Source: Chryseobacterium indologenes (GTDB lineage: Bacteria; Bacteroidota; Bacteroidia; Flavobacteriales; Weeksellaceae). From it: a DNA stretch of 64,000 bases. The translations under genes were made by a program, and so were the position numbers. Shown here in pieces: positions 8,171 through 16,526 of this stretch. The notes under the pieces were generated by a model. That model was given only the letters and a program-made list of their open reading frames with translations. It was not told where the DNA came from and made no database searches. Where the stretch lies: contig LAZY01000078.1 of the NCBI GenBank assembly GCA_001013295.1, forward strand, positions 1 through 64,000. The letters are read 5' to 3'. How positions within the stretch are numbered: position 1 is the first letter of the stretch; each line of letters begins with the position of its first letter.

Positions 8171-8597
8171 AAAGATGAATTCTAATAGTCAAAAATATTA
8201 GTTTTAGACAATGCGATACAAAATTATTTTATGGTTTTTTTCAGAAAGAGAGAATAACCATCGCTTCGAACCTCTATTTTAACTGGAAAGAATCTTCAGC
8301 CTTTAATCGTCATATTCTATCATCAGACTTATGAAAATCTTTGATTTTCACCTTCTGTGAACTTCTGATCAGCATATTATTAAACTTCTAAAGTGAACTT
8401 AAGTGTTTAAAAAGATCATTTGTGACTTTTATGGATGAAACCAGGTAAAACTTAAAAATTCAGAAATAAACCTTCTTTTAAAACCCTTTTACAAAGTCAT
8501 ATAAAACCCAATAACTCTCTTTTTTCTTTTAAAAATTGAGATTACCCGTAAAGACCGATTTTGTTTTACTAACTTTGCAGTTCGTAATATTATTTTT
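8171..8597. other. Gene-free region upstream of era
   Basis: About 427 bases contain no ORF with coding character. The segment near 8380-8440 (AACTTCTAAAGTGAACTTAA) and GAAAATCTTTGATTTTC (a short inverted repeat near 8333-8349) look like degenerate intergenic repeat sequence. The era promoter element lies at the right edge. Confidence 0.4.
8570..8577 (+). promoter_or_regulatory. Candidate -7 element TAACTTTG of era
   Basis: TAACTTTG matches TAnnTTTG and lies 20 bases upstream of the era ATG, the same short spacing seen for gpmI and the MFS gene. Confidence 0.5.
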
Positions 8598-9473
8598 ATG
8601 CACAAAGCTGGATTTGTAAATATAGTTGGAAAGCCCAACGCAGGGAAATCGACCTTACTCAACCAATTAATGGGGGAGAAGTTGGCGATTGTAACGCAGA
8701 AGGCTCAGACAACCCGTCACAGAATTTTTGGTATTTATAATGAAGAGGACCTTCAGATCGTATTTTCTGATACTCCGGGAGTATTGGATCCTAAATACGG
8801 ATTGCAGGAAAAGATGATGGATTTTGTAAAAGATTCCCTGCAGGATGCCGATGTATTCCTGTTTATTGTAGATGTTACCGATAAGGCGGAACCGTCAGAA
8901 TTTTTAATTGATAAATTAAATAAAATCCCTGTACCCGTACTTCTTTTATTAAATAAAGTAGATCAGACCGATCAGGCAGGCCTTGAGAAGCTGGTAGAAG
9001 ACTGGCACAACAGAATTCCGAAAGCGGAAATTCTTCCTATTTCTGCTCTGAATGCTTTCAATACGGAGGTTATTTTACCTAAAATAAAATCATTGCTGCC
9101 TGAGAACCCACCTTACTATGATAAGGACCAGTTTACAGACAAGCCTGAAAGATTTTTCGTTAACGAAGCGATTCGTGAGAAGATTCTTCTGAACTATGAT
9201 AAAGAGATCCCATATTCTGTGGAAGTGGTTACAGAACAGTTTAAAGAAAAAGAAGGAATTATCTTTATAGATTCTATCATCTATGTGGAAAGAGATACTC
9301 AGAAAGGTATTATTATCGGTCACAAAGGGGAAGCGATCAAAAAAGTGGGAACTGATGCAAGGTTGGATCTGGAAAAGTTTTTCTCTAAGAAAATTCACTT
9401 AAATTTATTTGTCAAAGTGAAAAAAGACTGGAGAAAGAATGACAGAGATCTTAAAAATTTCGGTTACCGCTAA
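8598..9473 (+). CDS. era: Ribosome-assembly GTPase Era
   Basis: This 291-residue protein has the full Era architecture. The GTPase domain carries GKPNAGKS at 11-18, the switch region QTTRH, DTPG at 58-61 and NKVD at 119-122. A C-terminal KH domain contains IIGHKGEAIKKVGTDARLDLE. Era binds the 3' end of 16S rRNA and acts in 30S maturation. It is complete and starts with HKAGFVNIVG, as expected. It is followed 66 bases later by the DoxX gene in the same direction. Confidence 0.97.
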   Translation: MHKAGFVNIVGKPNAGKSTLLNQLMGEKLAIVTQKAQTTRHRIFGIYNEEDLQIVFSDTPGVLDPKYGLQEKMMDFVKDSLQDADVFLFIVDVTDKAEPSEFLIDKLNKIPVPVLLLLNKVDQTDQAGLEKLVEDWHNRIPKAEILPISALNAFNTEVILPKIKSLLPENPPYYDKDQFTDKPERFFVNEAIREKILLNYDKEIPYSVEVVTEQFKEKEGIIFIDSIIYVERDTQKGIIIGHKGEAIKKVGTDARLDLEKFFSKKIHLNLFVKVKKDWRKNDRDLKNFGYR

Positions 9474-9539
9474 ACTAAAAACGCTGTAATCCCGTTGTAT
9501 TAAAAGATTTTTATTACCTTAGTCTAAATTTTTTAGTAA

Positions 9540-9971
9540 ATGATGAACTATAACAATTCCAATTCAGGCTCAATACTTAAAGATATTGTTGTATTAGCAG
9601 TGAGGGTATTTATCGGTTTTGCGATGCTTTCTCACGGGTTCCCCAAACTCCAGATGCTTCTGGCAGGTGGTAAAATTGAGTTTTTCGATTTTATGGGAAT
9701 GGGACCTCAGATTTCTTTAATCCTTACCGTTTTTGCTGAATTTGTTTGTTCAATTTTACTGATATTAGGCCTTTTTACAAGGGTTTCGTTAGGATTTCTG
9801 ATTTTTACCATGGCTATGGCTGCTTTTGTCGTTCATGGATCAGATGCTTTTGATAAAAGAGAGATGAGTCTTATTTACTTGTCTGTTTATCTTCTCCTGA
9901 TGGTGATTGGGGCTGGAAAGGTTTCTGTAGACCACATGATAGAAAGAAGAAAAAGAGCTTCAGACTGGTAA
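9540..9971 (+). CDS. DoxX-family membrane protein
   Basis: This 143-residue protein has four hydrophobic segments and the DoxX start LAVRVFIGFAMLSHGFPKL, followed by LTVFAEFVCSILLILGLFTR. DoxX proteins are small inner-membrane proteins, some associated with redox or oxidative-stress membrane complexes; the specific role here is unknown. Either of two adjacent ATG codons (9540 or 9543) could be the start. A heptamer tandem repeat lies directly after the stop. Confidence 0.85.
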   Translation: MMNYNNSNSGSILKDIVVLAVRVFIGFAMLSHGFPKLQMLLAGGKIEFFDFMGMGPQISLILTVFAEFVCSILLILGLFTRVSLGFLIFTMAMAAFVVHGSDAFDKREMSLIYLSVYLLLMVIGAGKVSVDHMIERRKRASDW

Positions 9972-9982
9972 AATATAAAACA

Positions 9983-10035
9983 GATACAAGATACAAGATA
10001 CAAGATACAAGATACAAGATACAAGATACAAGATA
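9983..10035. repeat. Tandem heptamer repeat (GATACAA)7
   Basis: Seven perfect copies of GATACAA run from 9983 to 10031 and end in a partial GATA. The array sits in the 3' region between DoxX and the small peptide gene and is non-coding. Copy number is likely to vary between strains by slippage. Confidence 0.95.
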
Positions 10036-10062
10036 AAGCGGCGCCCTTAGGGTGCTGCTTTC
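10034..10062 (-). terminator. Hairpin terminator of the small peptide gene
   Basis: AAAGCGGCGCCC and GGTGCTGCTTT pair around a TTAG loop with G-T wobbles. On the minus strand it follows the stop codon of the double-glycine peptide gene by a few bases. Confidence 0.6.
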
Positions 10063-10067
10063 TGTTA

Positions 10068-10217
10068 TTAATAATTGCAATGCGGTAAACATTCCCAGAT
10101 CAGATTTCCGTTTTCGTCCCTTACTCTGCAGGCCATGTATCCTGAATCGCATAATGGAGCACTTCCGCCGTTGATCGTTTTCATGTTCTTTTTTAATAAT
10201 TTTCTTAAATTTTTCAT
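10068..10217 (-). CDS. Bacteriocin-like peptide with double-glycine leader
   Basis: A 49-residue ORF too short for routine gene callers. The N-terminus MKNLRKLLKKNMKTINGG is a textbook double-glycine leader: basic-amphipathic, with Leu at two hydrophobic positions and cleavage predicted after Gly18. The predicted 31-residue core begins SAPLCDSG and contains four cysteines (23, 30, 43, 47), enough for two disulfides, plus Trp41. Chryseobacterium genomes carry small proteins with this KNLxKLxxxxxKxINGG start, commonly called bacteriocin-like. Such peptides are normally exported by C39-peptidase ABC transporters; none is in this window. Antimicrobial or signalling activity is inference. Confidence 0.75.
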   Translation of the reverse strand: MKNLRKLLKKNMKTINGGSAPLCDSGYMACRVRDENGNLIWECLPHCNY

Positions 10218-10337
10218 ATTATTTTTAATTTGTACAATAAAAGTAATAAAAAACTACTATATGACACTGAAAAGTGTCTTATTTTTTAATTTTATCAATC
10301 TTTCAAAATTCACTACATTCGTAGAAAATGAATTTAT
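10218..10337. other. Divergent intergenic region between peptide gene and S9 peptidase
   Basis: This 120-base gap must hold both promoters. It contains the hairpin GACACT-gaaa-AGTGTC (10263-10278) followed by TTATTTTTT, which may be an operator or a terminator-like structure. No good TAnnTTTG match was found for either gene. Confidence 0.35.
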
Positions 10338-12740
10338 ATGAAGATAAAACTGACTATTTGCCTTCTGGCATTTCTCAATTTTTATGATGCACAGGAGAAT
10401 ATTACTTACCAAAAGCCTTCTACCGAAATCCTGAAACTGGCAGATTATCAGAGACCTCCAAGCGTTCTGATGAACAATAAGAAAGATTGGGTGGTGTTCA
10501 CTTACCGTCCAACGTACAAGACACTTCAGGATCTAAACCAGCAGGAAATGAAGTTGGGTGGTCTGAGAATCAACCCGATGACTAATATTGCAAGTACCGT
10601 TACCTATTTTAATGATCTTAAAATCAGAAAGATTAATGATAAGAACGAAACGCTGGTAAAGAATTTGCCTGCCAATGCAAGAATTACATATATTTCATTT
10701 TCACCTGATGAAAAAAAGCTGGCTTTTACCAATACAACCGATAAGGGAGTCGAACTTTGGACCATTGATCTGGAAACCGCAGTTGCCAAAAAAATTACAT
10801 CAGATAATCTGAATGCCAATTTAGGAATGCCTTATCTCTGGTATAATGACTCACAAAGCTTATTAGTGAGAGTACTTCCTCAGAACAGGCCTGCTTTGAT
10901 AGATTCCAGCAAAGACCTTCCTACAGGACCTATTGTCTCTACAGCTGACGGAAAAGTATCTCAGAACAGAACTTATCAGGATCTTTTGAAGAATCCTCAG
11001 GATGAAAAAAACTTTGAAGTTCTTACCGCAGCTGAAATTTATAATGTAGATCTGAACGGAACCCTTAAAAAAGTAAAAGATCAGGATATGTATTCCGGAT
11101 TAAGCTTTTCTCCTGACGGAAACTATTTAATGGCATCTGTCATCAAAAAACCGTTTTCCTATATTGTACCTCTGAATCGTTTTCCAATGACCACTACGGT
11201 GTATGATATGAAAGGGAATACTGTAAAAGTAGTCAACGAAGTTCCTCTGAATGAAATCATGCCTAAAGGATTTTCTTCCGTAAGAACCGGAAAGAGAAAT
11301 ATGATGTGGAGAAGCGATGCTCCGGCAACATTAGTGTTTACTGAAGCTCTGGATGGAGGAGATCAGTCGAAAGCTGCAGAATACAGAGACGAGATCTTTA
11401 CCTGGGATGTACCTTTTACTGCTGCTCCTAAATCTTTCTTCAAAGTAAAACAAAGATACAATGGAGTAAGCTGGACGAATGATCACTACGCTATCGTTTC
11501 AGAAGACTGGTATGATACAAGAAATACCAAATCTTTCCTTGTAGATCTGAATAATGGAGAATCCAAAGTGATTGAAGACCGAAACTCTCAGGACGTTTAC
11601 AGCGATCCGGGGAACTTTAATACCGTGAAAAACCAATACGGAAGATCTGTTGTAGATATGAAAGGAGGGAAAGCTTATCTGATCGGTGAAGGATTTACAA
11701 AAGATGGTCAGCACCCGTTTATTGATGAAATGGATGTGAAATCATTGAAAAAGAAAAGGCTGTATTCTTCAAATGTGAAAAATGCAAAAGAAGCTATTGT
11801 TGATATTTTGAACCCATCAAAAGGAGAAATACTGACCACTCAGCAATCTCCTAGCCAGTACCCGAATTATTTTAAAAAGAATATCAAATCCAATAAGGCA
11901 GAGGCTGTTACTAATTTTGCAAACCCTTTTGAAAGCATTAAGGACGTTTATAAAGAAGTGATTACTTACAAGAGAAATGACGGAGTTACTTTGACCGGAA
12001 CACTTTATCTTCCTGCCAACTATGACAGAAAAGCAAAAAAGGAAAAACTTCCTTTACTGATCTGGGCGTATCCTACAGAATATAAAGATAAAAATACAGC
12101 AGGGCAGAATACTCAGAACCCGAATGACTTTACTTTCCCATCTTACGGATCTTTTATCTACTGGACCACGAAAGGATATGCCGTGTTGGATGATGCAGCG
12201 TTCCCGATCATCGGTGAAGGAAAAACAGAACCAAATGATACGTTCCTTCCTCAGTTGGTGGCGAATGCTGCGGCTGCCATTGACGCTGTAGATCATTTAG
12301 GCTACATCGATAGAAAGAAAGTGGCTGTAGGAGGACATTCTTACGGTGCATTTATGACGGCTAACCTTCTGACGCATTCTGATCTTTTTGCGTGTGGTAT
12401 TGCAAGAAGTGGAGCTTACAACAGAACACTGACTCCGTTTGGTTTCCAGAGTGAGCAGAGAAACTATTGGGATGTTCCGGAGATTTACAATACAATGTCT
12501 CCATTCATGCATGCGGATAAAATGAAAACACCGCTTCTGTTAATCCATGGTGATGCAGATAATAACCCGGGAACTTTCACTTTACAGACTGAAAGATATT
12601 TCCAGGCTCTGAAAAACCTTGGAGCTCCTGTAAAAATGGTTCTTCTTCCGAAAGAAGCCCACGGCTATCAGGCAAAAGAAAATATCTTACATGTTTTATG
12701 GGAACAGGATCAGTTCCTTGAAAAGTGTTTGAAGAAATAA
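10338..12740 (+). CDS. Secreted S9-family (prolyl oligopeptidase-like) serine peptidase
   Basis: This 800-residue protein has a signal peptide (MKIKLTICLLAFLNFYDAQ), a beta-propeller-like N-terminal half (for example FSPDEKKLAFT and FSPDGNYLMAS), and a C-terminal alpha/beta hydrolase domain. The nucleophile is Ser668 in GGHSYGAFM, the acid is in HGDADNNPG, and the base is His775 in KEAHGYQA. The order matches S9 peptidases such as glutamyl or dipeptidyl aminopeptidases. It probably degrades peptides in the periplasm. It is preceded by a divergent peptide gene and ends at a strong palindromic terminator. Confidence 0.9.
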   Translation: MKIKLTICLLAFLNFYDAQENITYQKPSTEILKLADYQRPPSVLMNNKKDWVVFTYRPTYKTLQDLNQQEMKLGGLRINPMTNIASTVTYFNDLKIRKINDKNETLVKNLPANARITYISFSPDEKKLAFTNTTDKGVELWTIDLETAVAKKITSDNLNANLGMPYLWYNDSQSLLVRVLPQNRPALIDSSKDLPTGPIVSTADGKVSQNRTYQDLLKNPQDEKNFEVLTAAEIYNVDLNGTLKKVKDQDMYSGLSFSPDGNYLMASVIKKPFSYIVPLNRFPMTTTVYDMKGNTVKVVNEVPLNEIMPKGFSSVRTGKRNMMWRSDAPATLVFTEALDGGDQSKAAEYRDEIFTWDVPFTAAPKSFFKVKQRYNGVSWTNDHYAIVSEDWYDTRNTKSFLVDLNNGESKVIEDRNSQDVYSDPGNFNTVKNQYGRSVVDMKGGKAYLIGEGFTKDGQHPFIDEMDVKSLKKKRLYSSNVKNAKEAIVDILNPSKGEILTTQQSPSQYPNYFKKNIKSNKAEAVTNFANPFESIKDVYKEVITYKRNDGVTLTGTLYLPANYDRKAKKEKLPLLIWAYPTEYKDKNTAGQNTQNPNDFTFPSYGSFIYWTTKGYAVLDDAAFPIIGEGKTEPNDTFLPQLVANAAAAIDAVDHLGYIDRKKVAVGGHSYGAFMTANLLTHSDLFACGIARSGAYNRTLTPFGFQSEQRNYWDVPEIYNTMSPFMHADKMKTPLLLIHGDADNNPGTFTLQTERYFQALKNLGAPVKMVLLPKEAHGYQAKENILHVLWEQDQFLEKCLKK

Positions 12741-12751
12741 TAAAATAGATG

Positions 12752-12788
12752 AAAACTCCGTTCAGATCTGAACGGAGTTTTTTTTAAT
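12752..12788 (+). terminator. Palindromic terminator after the S9 peptidase
   Basis: A perfect palindrome with arms CTCCGTTCAG/CTGAACGGAG (12756-12777), flanked by AAA/TTT and a following T8 run. It closely resembles the terminator at 13592-13622. Confidence 0.9.
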
Positions 12789-12815
12789 TTAAAAACTATA
12801 ACCATTATTTTCTTA

Positions 12816-13571
12816 ATGAGAAAAAACATTTTATTATTATTGATTTCTACCTTATATTATAGTCAGCTATCTCCAAAAGTAAATCATTTGTATCAGGAAT
12901 TATCCAAAAGTAAAAGGGTTGAATCTAAAAACATAGGCGATGGCGGACGTGAAAGTGAAGTATATAAAACTCATATAAAAATAGGGAAAATAGCCACAAA
13001 TAAAGAATTAGAATATATTGCTTTTAATGGTAATACTATTACAAAAAAATATATTTCAAATATTCTTTTTTATAGAAAATCAAAATTAGTAGTGGATATA
13101 TTTAAGGAGTATCTAAAATCTAATGATTCAGTCAAGATGCTATCAGGATGTGTTGGATACGATTCTTTTTTGCCCAATGAAATTTATAAAGATGTTGTAT
13201 CTGAAAAAGGAAGAATAAATGATTCTGAATGGTACAAAAAATGGAAAGATAGTTTAGTTCATAATAAAAAAGAACTTGATAGTTTTGATTTGAATTTGAT
13301 AGAGATGATGAAAGTAGAAACTCCATGGGAAATGAAAGAGATTAACTCTTTAATTCATAGTTTTGATCAGATAGCTTTAGATTATAAAGAATCTCCACAG
13401 AATATTATTGATTTGATCTGTTCATATCATTTATTTGAAAATGTCAAAGTCCCTTATTATGAAAAAATTATTTTTTTTGAGACAAAATATAATTCTAAAT
13501 ATATAAAAGAATATATGGAGTTTTGTAGATATGGGATAAGAAAGGAAACAGAAAACTCGGATTCTGACTAA
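12816..13571 (+). CDS. Hypothetical secreted protein
   Basis: This 251-residue protein starts with a likely signal peptide (MRKNILLLLISTLYYSQ) and is rich in Lys, Asn and Ile. I do not recognise a family. There is one internal short Cys pair (SGCVGYD and an ICSYH segment), no catalytic motif and no membrane segment after the signal. Base composition is clearly more AT-rich than the neighbouring S9 gene. It sits between two near-identical terminators, so it is probably an independent unit, possibly a recently acquired one. Confidence 0.6.
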   Translation: MRKNILLLLISTLYYSQLSPKVNHLYQELSKSKRVESKNIGDGGRESEVYKTHIKIGKIATNKELEYIAFNGNTITKKYISNILFYRKSKLVVDIFKEYLKSNDSVKMLSGCVGYDSFLPNEIYKDVVSEKGRINDSEWYKKWKDSLVHNKKELDSFDLNLIEMMKVETPWEMKEINSLIHSFDQIALDYKESPQNIIDLICSYHLFENVKVPYYEKIIFFETKYNSKYIKEYMEFCRYGIRKETENSDSD

Positions 13572-13591
13572 TAAACTCGGTGAAATAAAGC

Positions 13592-13622
13592 AAAAACTCG
13601 TTCAAATCTGAACGAGTTTTTA
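13592..13622 (+). terminator. Terminator after the orphan gene
   Basis: AAAACTCGTTCA (13593-13604) pairs with TGAACGAGTTTT (13609-13620) across an AATC loop. It serves the + strand and also faces the end of the convergent HAD gene. Confidence 0.85.
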
Positions 13623-14312
13623 TTATAAATAACTTAGAACTTCATCAATACTTTTCAGTTCCATAAAATTCGGATGTTCCAGATTAACCTCCTGCAGCTC
13701 ATGACTCCAGGTAACATGATACGGAATATGTGCTGCTGATCCTCCTATTTCAAGTACAGGTAAAATATCCGACTTTATTGAATTTCCAAGCATTAAGAAG
13801 TTTTCAGGCTGACAATCCAGATGTTTCAGTAGCTTTTTATAGTCGTTCTCTTTTTTATCACTCATGATTTCAATGTGATGGAAATATTCCTGTAATCCGG
13901 AGTTCTTCAGTTTACGTTCCTGATCCAGAAGATCTCCTTTTGTAGCAACTACCAATCTGTATTTTCCTTTAAGGCTTTCTAAGGTCTCCGTCACCCCTTC
14001 CAGAAGCTCAATTGGTTTCTGAAGAAGATCCTGACCAAGTTGAATAGCTTTATTAACCAGTTCCAAAGAGGCTGTATTATTAGAAACCCGTCCAATGGTT
14101 TCAATCATACATAACATAAATCCTTTTACTCCATAACCATATAAATGAAGGTTTTGCATCTCTGTTTTGAAGAGTTCCTGCGATACTGAATGCTGTGGAA
14201 GATAATCCTCAAGCAGCATACAAAATTCTTTTTCGGCTTCCTGGAAATAAGGTTCATTGATCCAAAGAGTATCATCAGCGTCGAAGGCAATGGTTGTAAT
14301 ATGATTATTCAT
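13623..14312 (-). CDS. HAD-superfamily hydrolase (haloacid dehalogenase-like phosphatase)
   Basis: I chose the ATG at 14312 (229 residues) because it starts four residues before the first core strand; an upstream TTG at 14339 would only add polar residues. Motif I is IAFDADDTLW (nucleophile Asp11, acid Asp13), motif II VVATKG, motif III a lysine in the NDYKKLLKHL region, and motif IV FLMLGNSIKSDI. A helical cap lies at residues about 20-90. Substrate is unknown. It is divergent from a Crp-type regulator gene across a 76-base gap. Confidence 0.85.
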   Translation of the reverse strand: MNNHITTIAFDADDTLWINEPYFQEAEKEFCMLLEDYLPQHSVSQELFKTEMQNLHLYGYGVKGFMLCMIETIGRVSNNTASLELVNKAIQLGQDLLQKPIELLEGVTETLESLKGKYRLVVATKGDLLDQERKLKNSGLQEYFHHIEIMSDKKENDYKKLLKHLDCQPENFLMLGNSIKSDILPVLEIGGSAAHIPYHVTWSHELQEVNLEHPNFMELKSIDEVLSYL

Positions 14313-14367
14313 TTTTGTTTTGTAATTTTCTCCCTGCAAAATTCAATATAAAAACTTAATTAAAAAA

Positions 14368-14379
14368 GGACATTTGTCC
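14368..14379. promoter_or_regulatory. Operator-like palindrome GGACATTTGTCC
   Basis: GGACA and TGTCC flank a TT centre, 9 bases upstream of the Crp-type regulator ATG and within the divergent gap to the HAD gene. Position and symmetry suggest a repressor or autoregulatory site. This is inference from sequence only. Confidence 0.4.
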
Positions 14380-14388
14380 CGGATCAAT

Positions 14389-14952
14389 ATGCTAAGAACC
14401 AATCAGGCTTTTCTGGACTATTTTGAAGAACTTTACAGAAATCAGAAAGAGGAGGACAATATAGTGCTGAAATCTTTTTCCAGAGACGAAAAAATACTGA
14501 TACAGGATCGGCCGCTTTCCAGACTGATGCTTATAAAAGAAGGTATTGCCAAATGTTATTTTACCGAAGAGAACGGAAAAGAATTTATCGTTGAATTTCT
14601 GGGAAACGGTGAAATCCTTGGAGAAGTGGAATTGATTAAAAATATAAGCTGTTTGTGTGGTTTACAGGCCATCTCTGATGTGGTAGTTTACGAAACCAAT
14701 ATCCCTTATTTCAAGTCGCTGATCCAAAAAGACCTTGCGCTGAATCATTTATTACTGAACTCTTTTGCAGAGAGGATTGTGAATACATCCAGCAGAGCCT
14801 CTTACCAACAGTTATACACCGTAGAGCATACATTGGGACAACTGTTGGAGATGCAGGTTAAGCAGAAAATTCAGATTTCAAAAGAAGATATGGCTGCCTA
14901 TCTGGGCATTACGGTAAGAAGTTTAAACAGAATTCTGAAGGATTTGAAGTAA
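14389..14952 (+). CDS. Crp/Fnr-family transcriptional regulator
   Basis: The ATG at 14389 is preferred over the TTG at 14374, which overlaps a palindrome. The resulting 187-residue protein has a cNMP-binding jelly roll (RLMLIKEGIAKCYF, then EFLGNGEILGEVELIKN) and a C-terminal winged helix (ISKEDMAAYLGITVRSLNRILKDL). The cassette GEILGEVE resembles the cyclic-nucleotide pocket more than the partner protein at 7607 does, but lacks the key RTA segment. Targets are unknown; the divergent HAD gene and itself are natural candidates. Confidence 0.88.
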   Translation: MLRTNQAFLDYFEELYRNQKEEDNIVLKSFSRDEKILIQDRPLSRLMLIKEGIAKCYFTEENGKEFIVEFLGNGEILGEVELIKNISCLCGLQAISDVVVYETNIPYFKSLIQKDLALNHLLLNSFAERIVNTSSRASYQQLYTVEHTLGQLLEMQVKQKIQISKEDMAAYLGITVRSLNRILKDLK

Positions 14953-15331
14953 TTTTGTTGGCAAGCATAAATAATTTTTTTTGCCACTAATGCACAAATA
15001 AAAAAGAATTCGTGCATTAGTGGCGATTAAAAAATTAAGCTAGTAAAGCAGATTTTTTGTGGACTTTTATGCGTAATCATCTGCAAAATCTGCGAGCTGT
15101 TAAAAATGAGCGTTTTCAATTTTGTCGGAAATAAAACCCGTGAATTTTAATAATATTGAAATGCATTTTTTGTGCTTTTGTATCTAAGAAAAATAAAATA
15201 ACTAAATTTTTATATTGTTTTGGCGGGGTGTATTTGGTTTTGATATTTAAATTGAATAATTCGATTGTTATTTTGTGGGGGTGTTTTTAAAATTTATTAT
15301 TTTTGCATGAAAGTAAGTTGAATATTATCCA
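14953..15331. other. Gene-free region with inverted repeat
   Basis: No gene is seen. The region holds the GCCACTAATGCAC inverted repeat (14983-15024), the phrase ATCTGCAAAATCTGCGAG (15079-15096) related to 1568-1594, and TATTTTTG (15298-15305), a possible -7 element for the GNAT gene. Confidence 0.5.
14983..15024. repeat. Perfect 13-bp inverted repeat GCCACTAATGCAC
   Basis: GCCACTAATGCAC at 14983-14995 and GTGCATTAGTGGC at 15012-15024 flank a 16-base AT-rich loop containing AGAATTC. One arm recurs at 48559-48571, and a diverged pair lies at 51364-51404. Confidence 0.85.
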
Positions 15332-15835
15332 ATGGAAAAATTAACGTTCAGAAATGCTGAGTTGGCGGATTTAAATAAAATCGTAGCCATATATAATTCA
15401 ACAATTGCCTCAAGAATGGTGACTGCAGACATGGAAGAAGTATCTGTAGAAAGCAAGCTGAAGTGGTTTGAAGAGCACAACCCCCAGACAAGACCACTTT
15501 GGGTAGTTGAAGATGATCAGAACCAGATGATCGGATGGGTAAGTTTCAGCTCATTTCATGAAAGAGCAGCATACAATAGTACAGTAGAAGTAAGCATTTA
15601 TCTGGATGAAACTTGCAGAGGGAAAGGATATGGCAAAACGATCCTTCAGTATTGTATCGATAATGCCGGTAAATTTGAGGTGAAAAACCTGGTGGCTCTT
15701 ATTTTCCTGCACAATGAGCCAAGTCTGAAACTTTTCAGATATTTTGGATTTGAAGATTGGGGAACGCTTCCTGATGTAGCGGTTCTGGATGGGATAGAAA
15801 GGAGTCTGAAGATTTTAGGAAGGAGAATTGGTTGA
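15332..15835 (+). CDS. GNAT N-acetyltransferase (phosphinothricin acetyltransferase-like)
   Basis: This 167-residue protein follows the Pat/Bar layout: FRNAELADLNKIVAIYNSTI at the start, WVVEDDQNQMIGWVSFSSF, then VEVSIYLDETCRGKGYGKTIL, which contains the acetyl-CoA-binding R/Q-x-x-G-x-G/A motif (RGKGYGK), and a C-terminal HNEPSLKLFRYFGFEDWG. It probably acetylates a small amine such as a herbicide-like or amino-acid analogue. The substrate cannot be told from sequence. Confidence 0.85.
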   Translation: MEKLTFRNAELADLNKIVAIYNSTIASRMVTADMEEVSVESKLKWFEEHNPQTRPLWVVEDDQNQMIGWVSFSSFHERAAYNSTVEVSIYLDETCRGKGYGKTILQYCIDNAGKFEVKNLVALIFLHNEPSLKLFRYFGFEDWGTLPDVAVLDGIERSLKILGRRIG

Positions 15836-15936
15836 TTGGACAAAAAAGCAAAAACGCGGATTCGTAAAAAGGATGATAGTCCTGAAAGAATATTAAAAAA
15901 TACTGTTTCTGATTTGAAATAGTATTTTTTTTGCTG

Positions 15937-16437
15937 TTATTCCATCTTTGGTTGCTGATAGTATATATTAATGATTTTGGTTCTCCATTTTTGCAGCTGT
16001 TTTGTTATTTCTTCCAGGTTTTGTTGAGGATTTAGGGCAATGATACCATTGTAAACAGGATAATCGTGAATATTTAAATGATAATGATTCAAAGTTTTGT
16101 GTGAAAAATCCGGATCGTTTTTTATGTACTTTGCGAGGGTGAAAATGAGTGAAATAGCTGGTTCGGAATAGTAAAGTTGAGAATTATCTTCTTCATTAAC
16201 GATTTTAACGCCTGTTAATACTGTTTTTAGATAGTGTTCAAATGCCAGGATAGCCAGATTGTATATTGATTCATGTTCATACTTTTCGTCCATTGTTCCC
16301 CACCAGTCAATAGCAAGTTCTTCACCTCTTAAATAGGCTATGGCTTTATTGAGTCCTTTTACGATAACCTTCAGTCTTTCGAAATCAGAATCATGAGAGA
16401 GTGCATGATCTATAAGCTGTTCTCTGGTTAAGTCCAT
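15937..16437 (-). CDS. Hypothetical protein
   Basis: A 166-residue, soluble, mostly helical protein that I cannot assign. Notable segments are ELAIDWWGTMDEKYEHESIYNLAILAF and a His-rich stretch LNHYHLNIHDY. No signal peptide or membrane segment is present. Codon use looks native and the ATG is followed by a good continuous frame, so it is likely a real gene. It is co-directional with the MATE pump but has its own spacing of about 87 bases. Confidence 0.6.
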   Translation of the reverse strand: MDLTREQLIDHALSHDSDFERLKVIVKGLNKAIAYLRGEELAIDWWGTMDEKYEHESIYNLAILAFEHYLKTVLTGVKIVNEEDNSQLYYSEPAISLIFTLAKYIKNDPDFSHKTLNHYHLNIHDYPVYNGIIALNPQQNLEEITKQLQKWRTKIINIYYQQPKME

Positions 16438-16491
16438 TATTTGATATGTATTTTCATAATTATTAAGCTAAAATAATAAAACTCAATAAAA

Positions 16492-16526
16492 AACGCAGAA
16501 CTAAAAGGCTCTGCATTAATTTTTTA
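16492..16526 (-). terminator. Terminator of the MATE gene
   Basis: On the minus strand GCAGA pairs with TCTGC around a 10-base loop, followed by GTTTTTTATT just beyond the stop codon. Confidence 0.55.

Noticed and set aside
9871..10152. Minus-strand ORF with repeated SCILYLVS
   Set aside because: It is an artefact of the GATACAA array read in a frame; it overlaps DoxX and the peptide gene.
10075..10341. Plus-strand 88-codon ORF before the S9 peptidase
   Set aside because: It is antisense to the double-glycine peptide gene, which has far better features.
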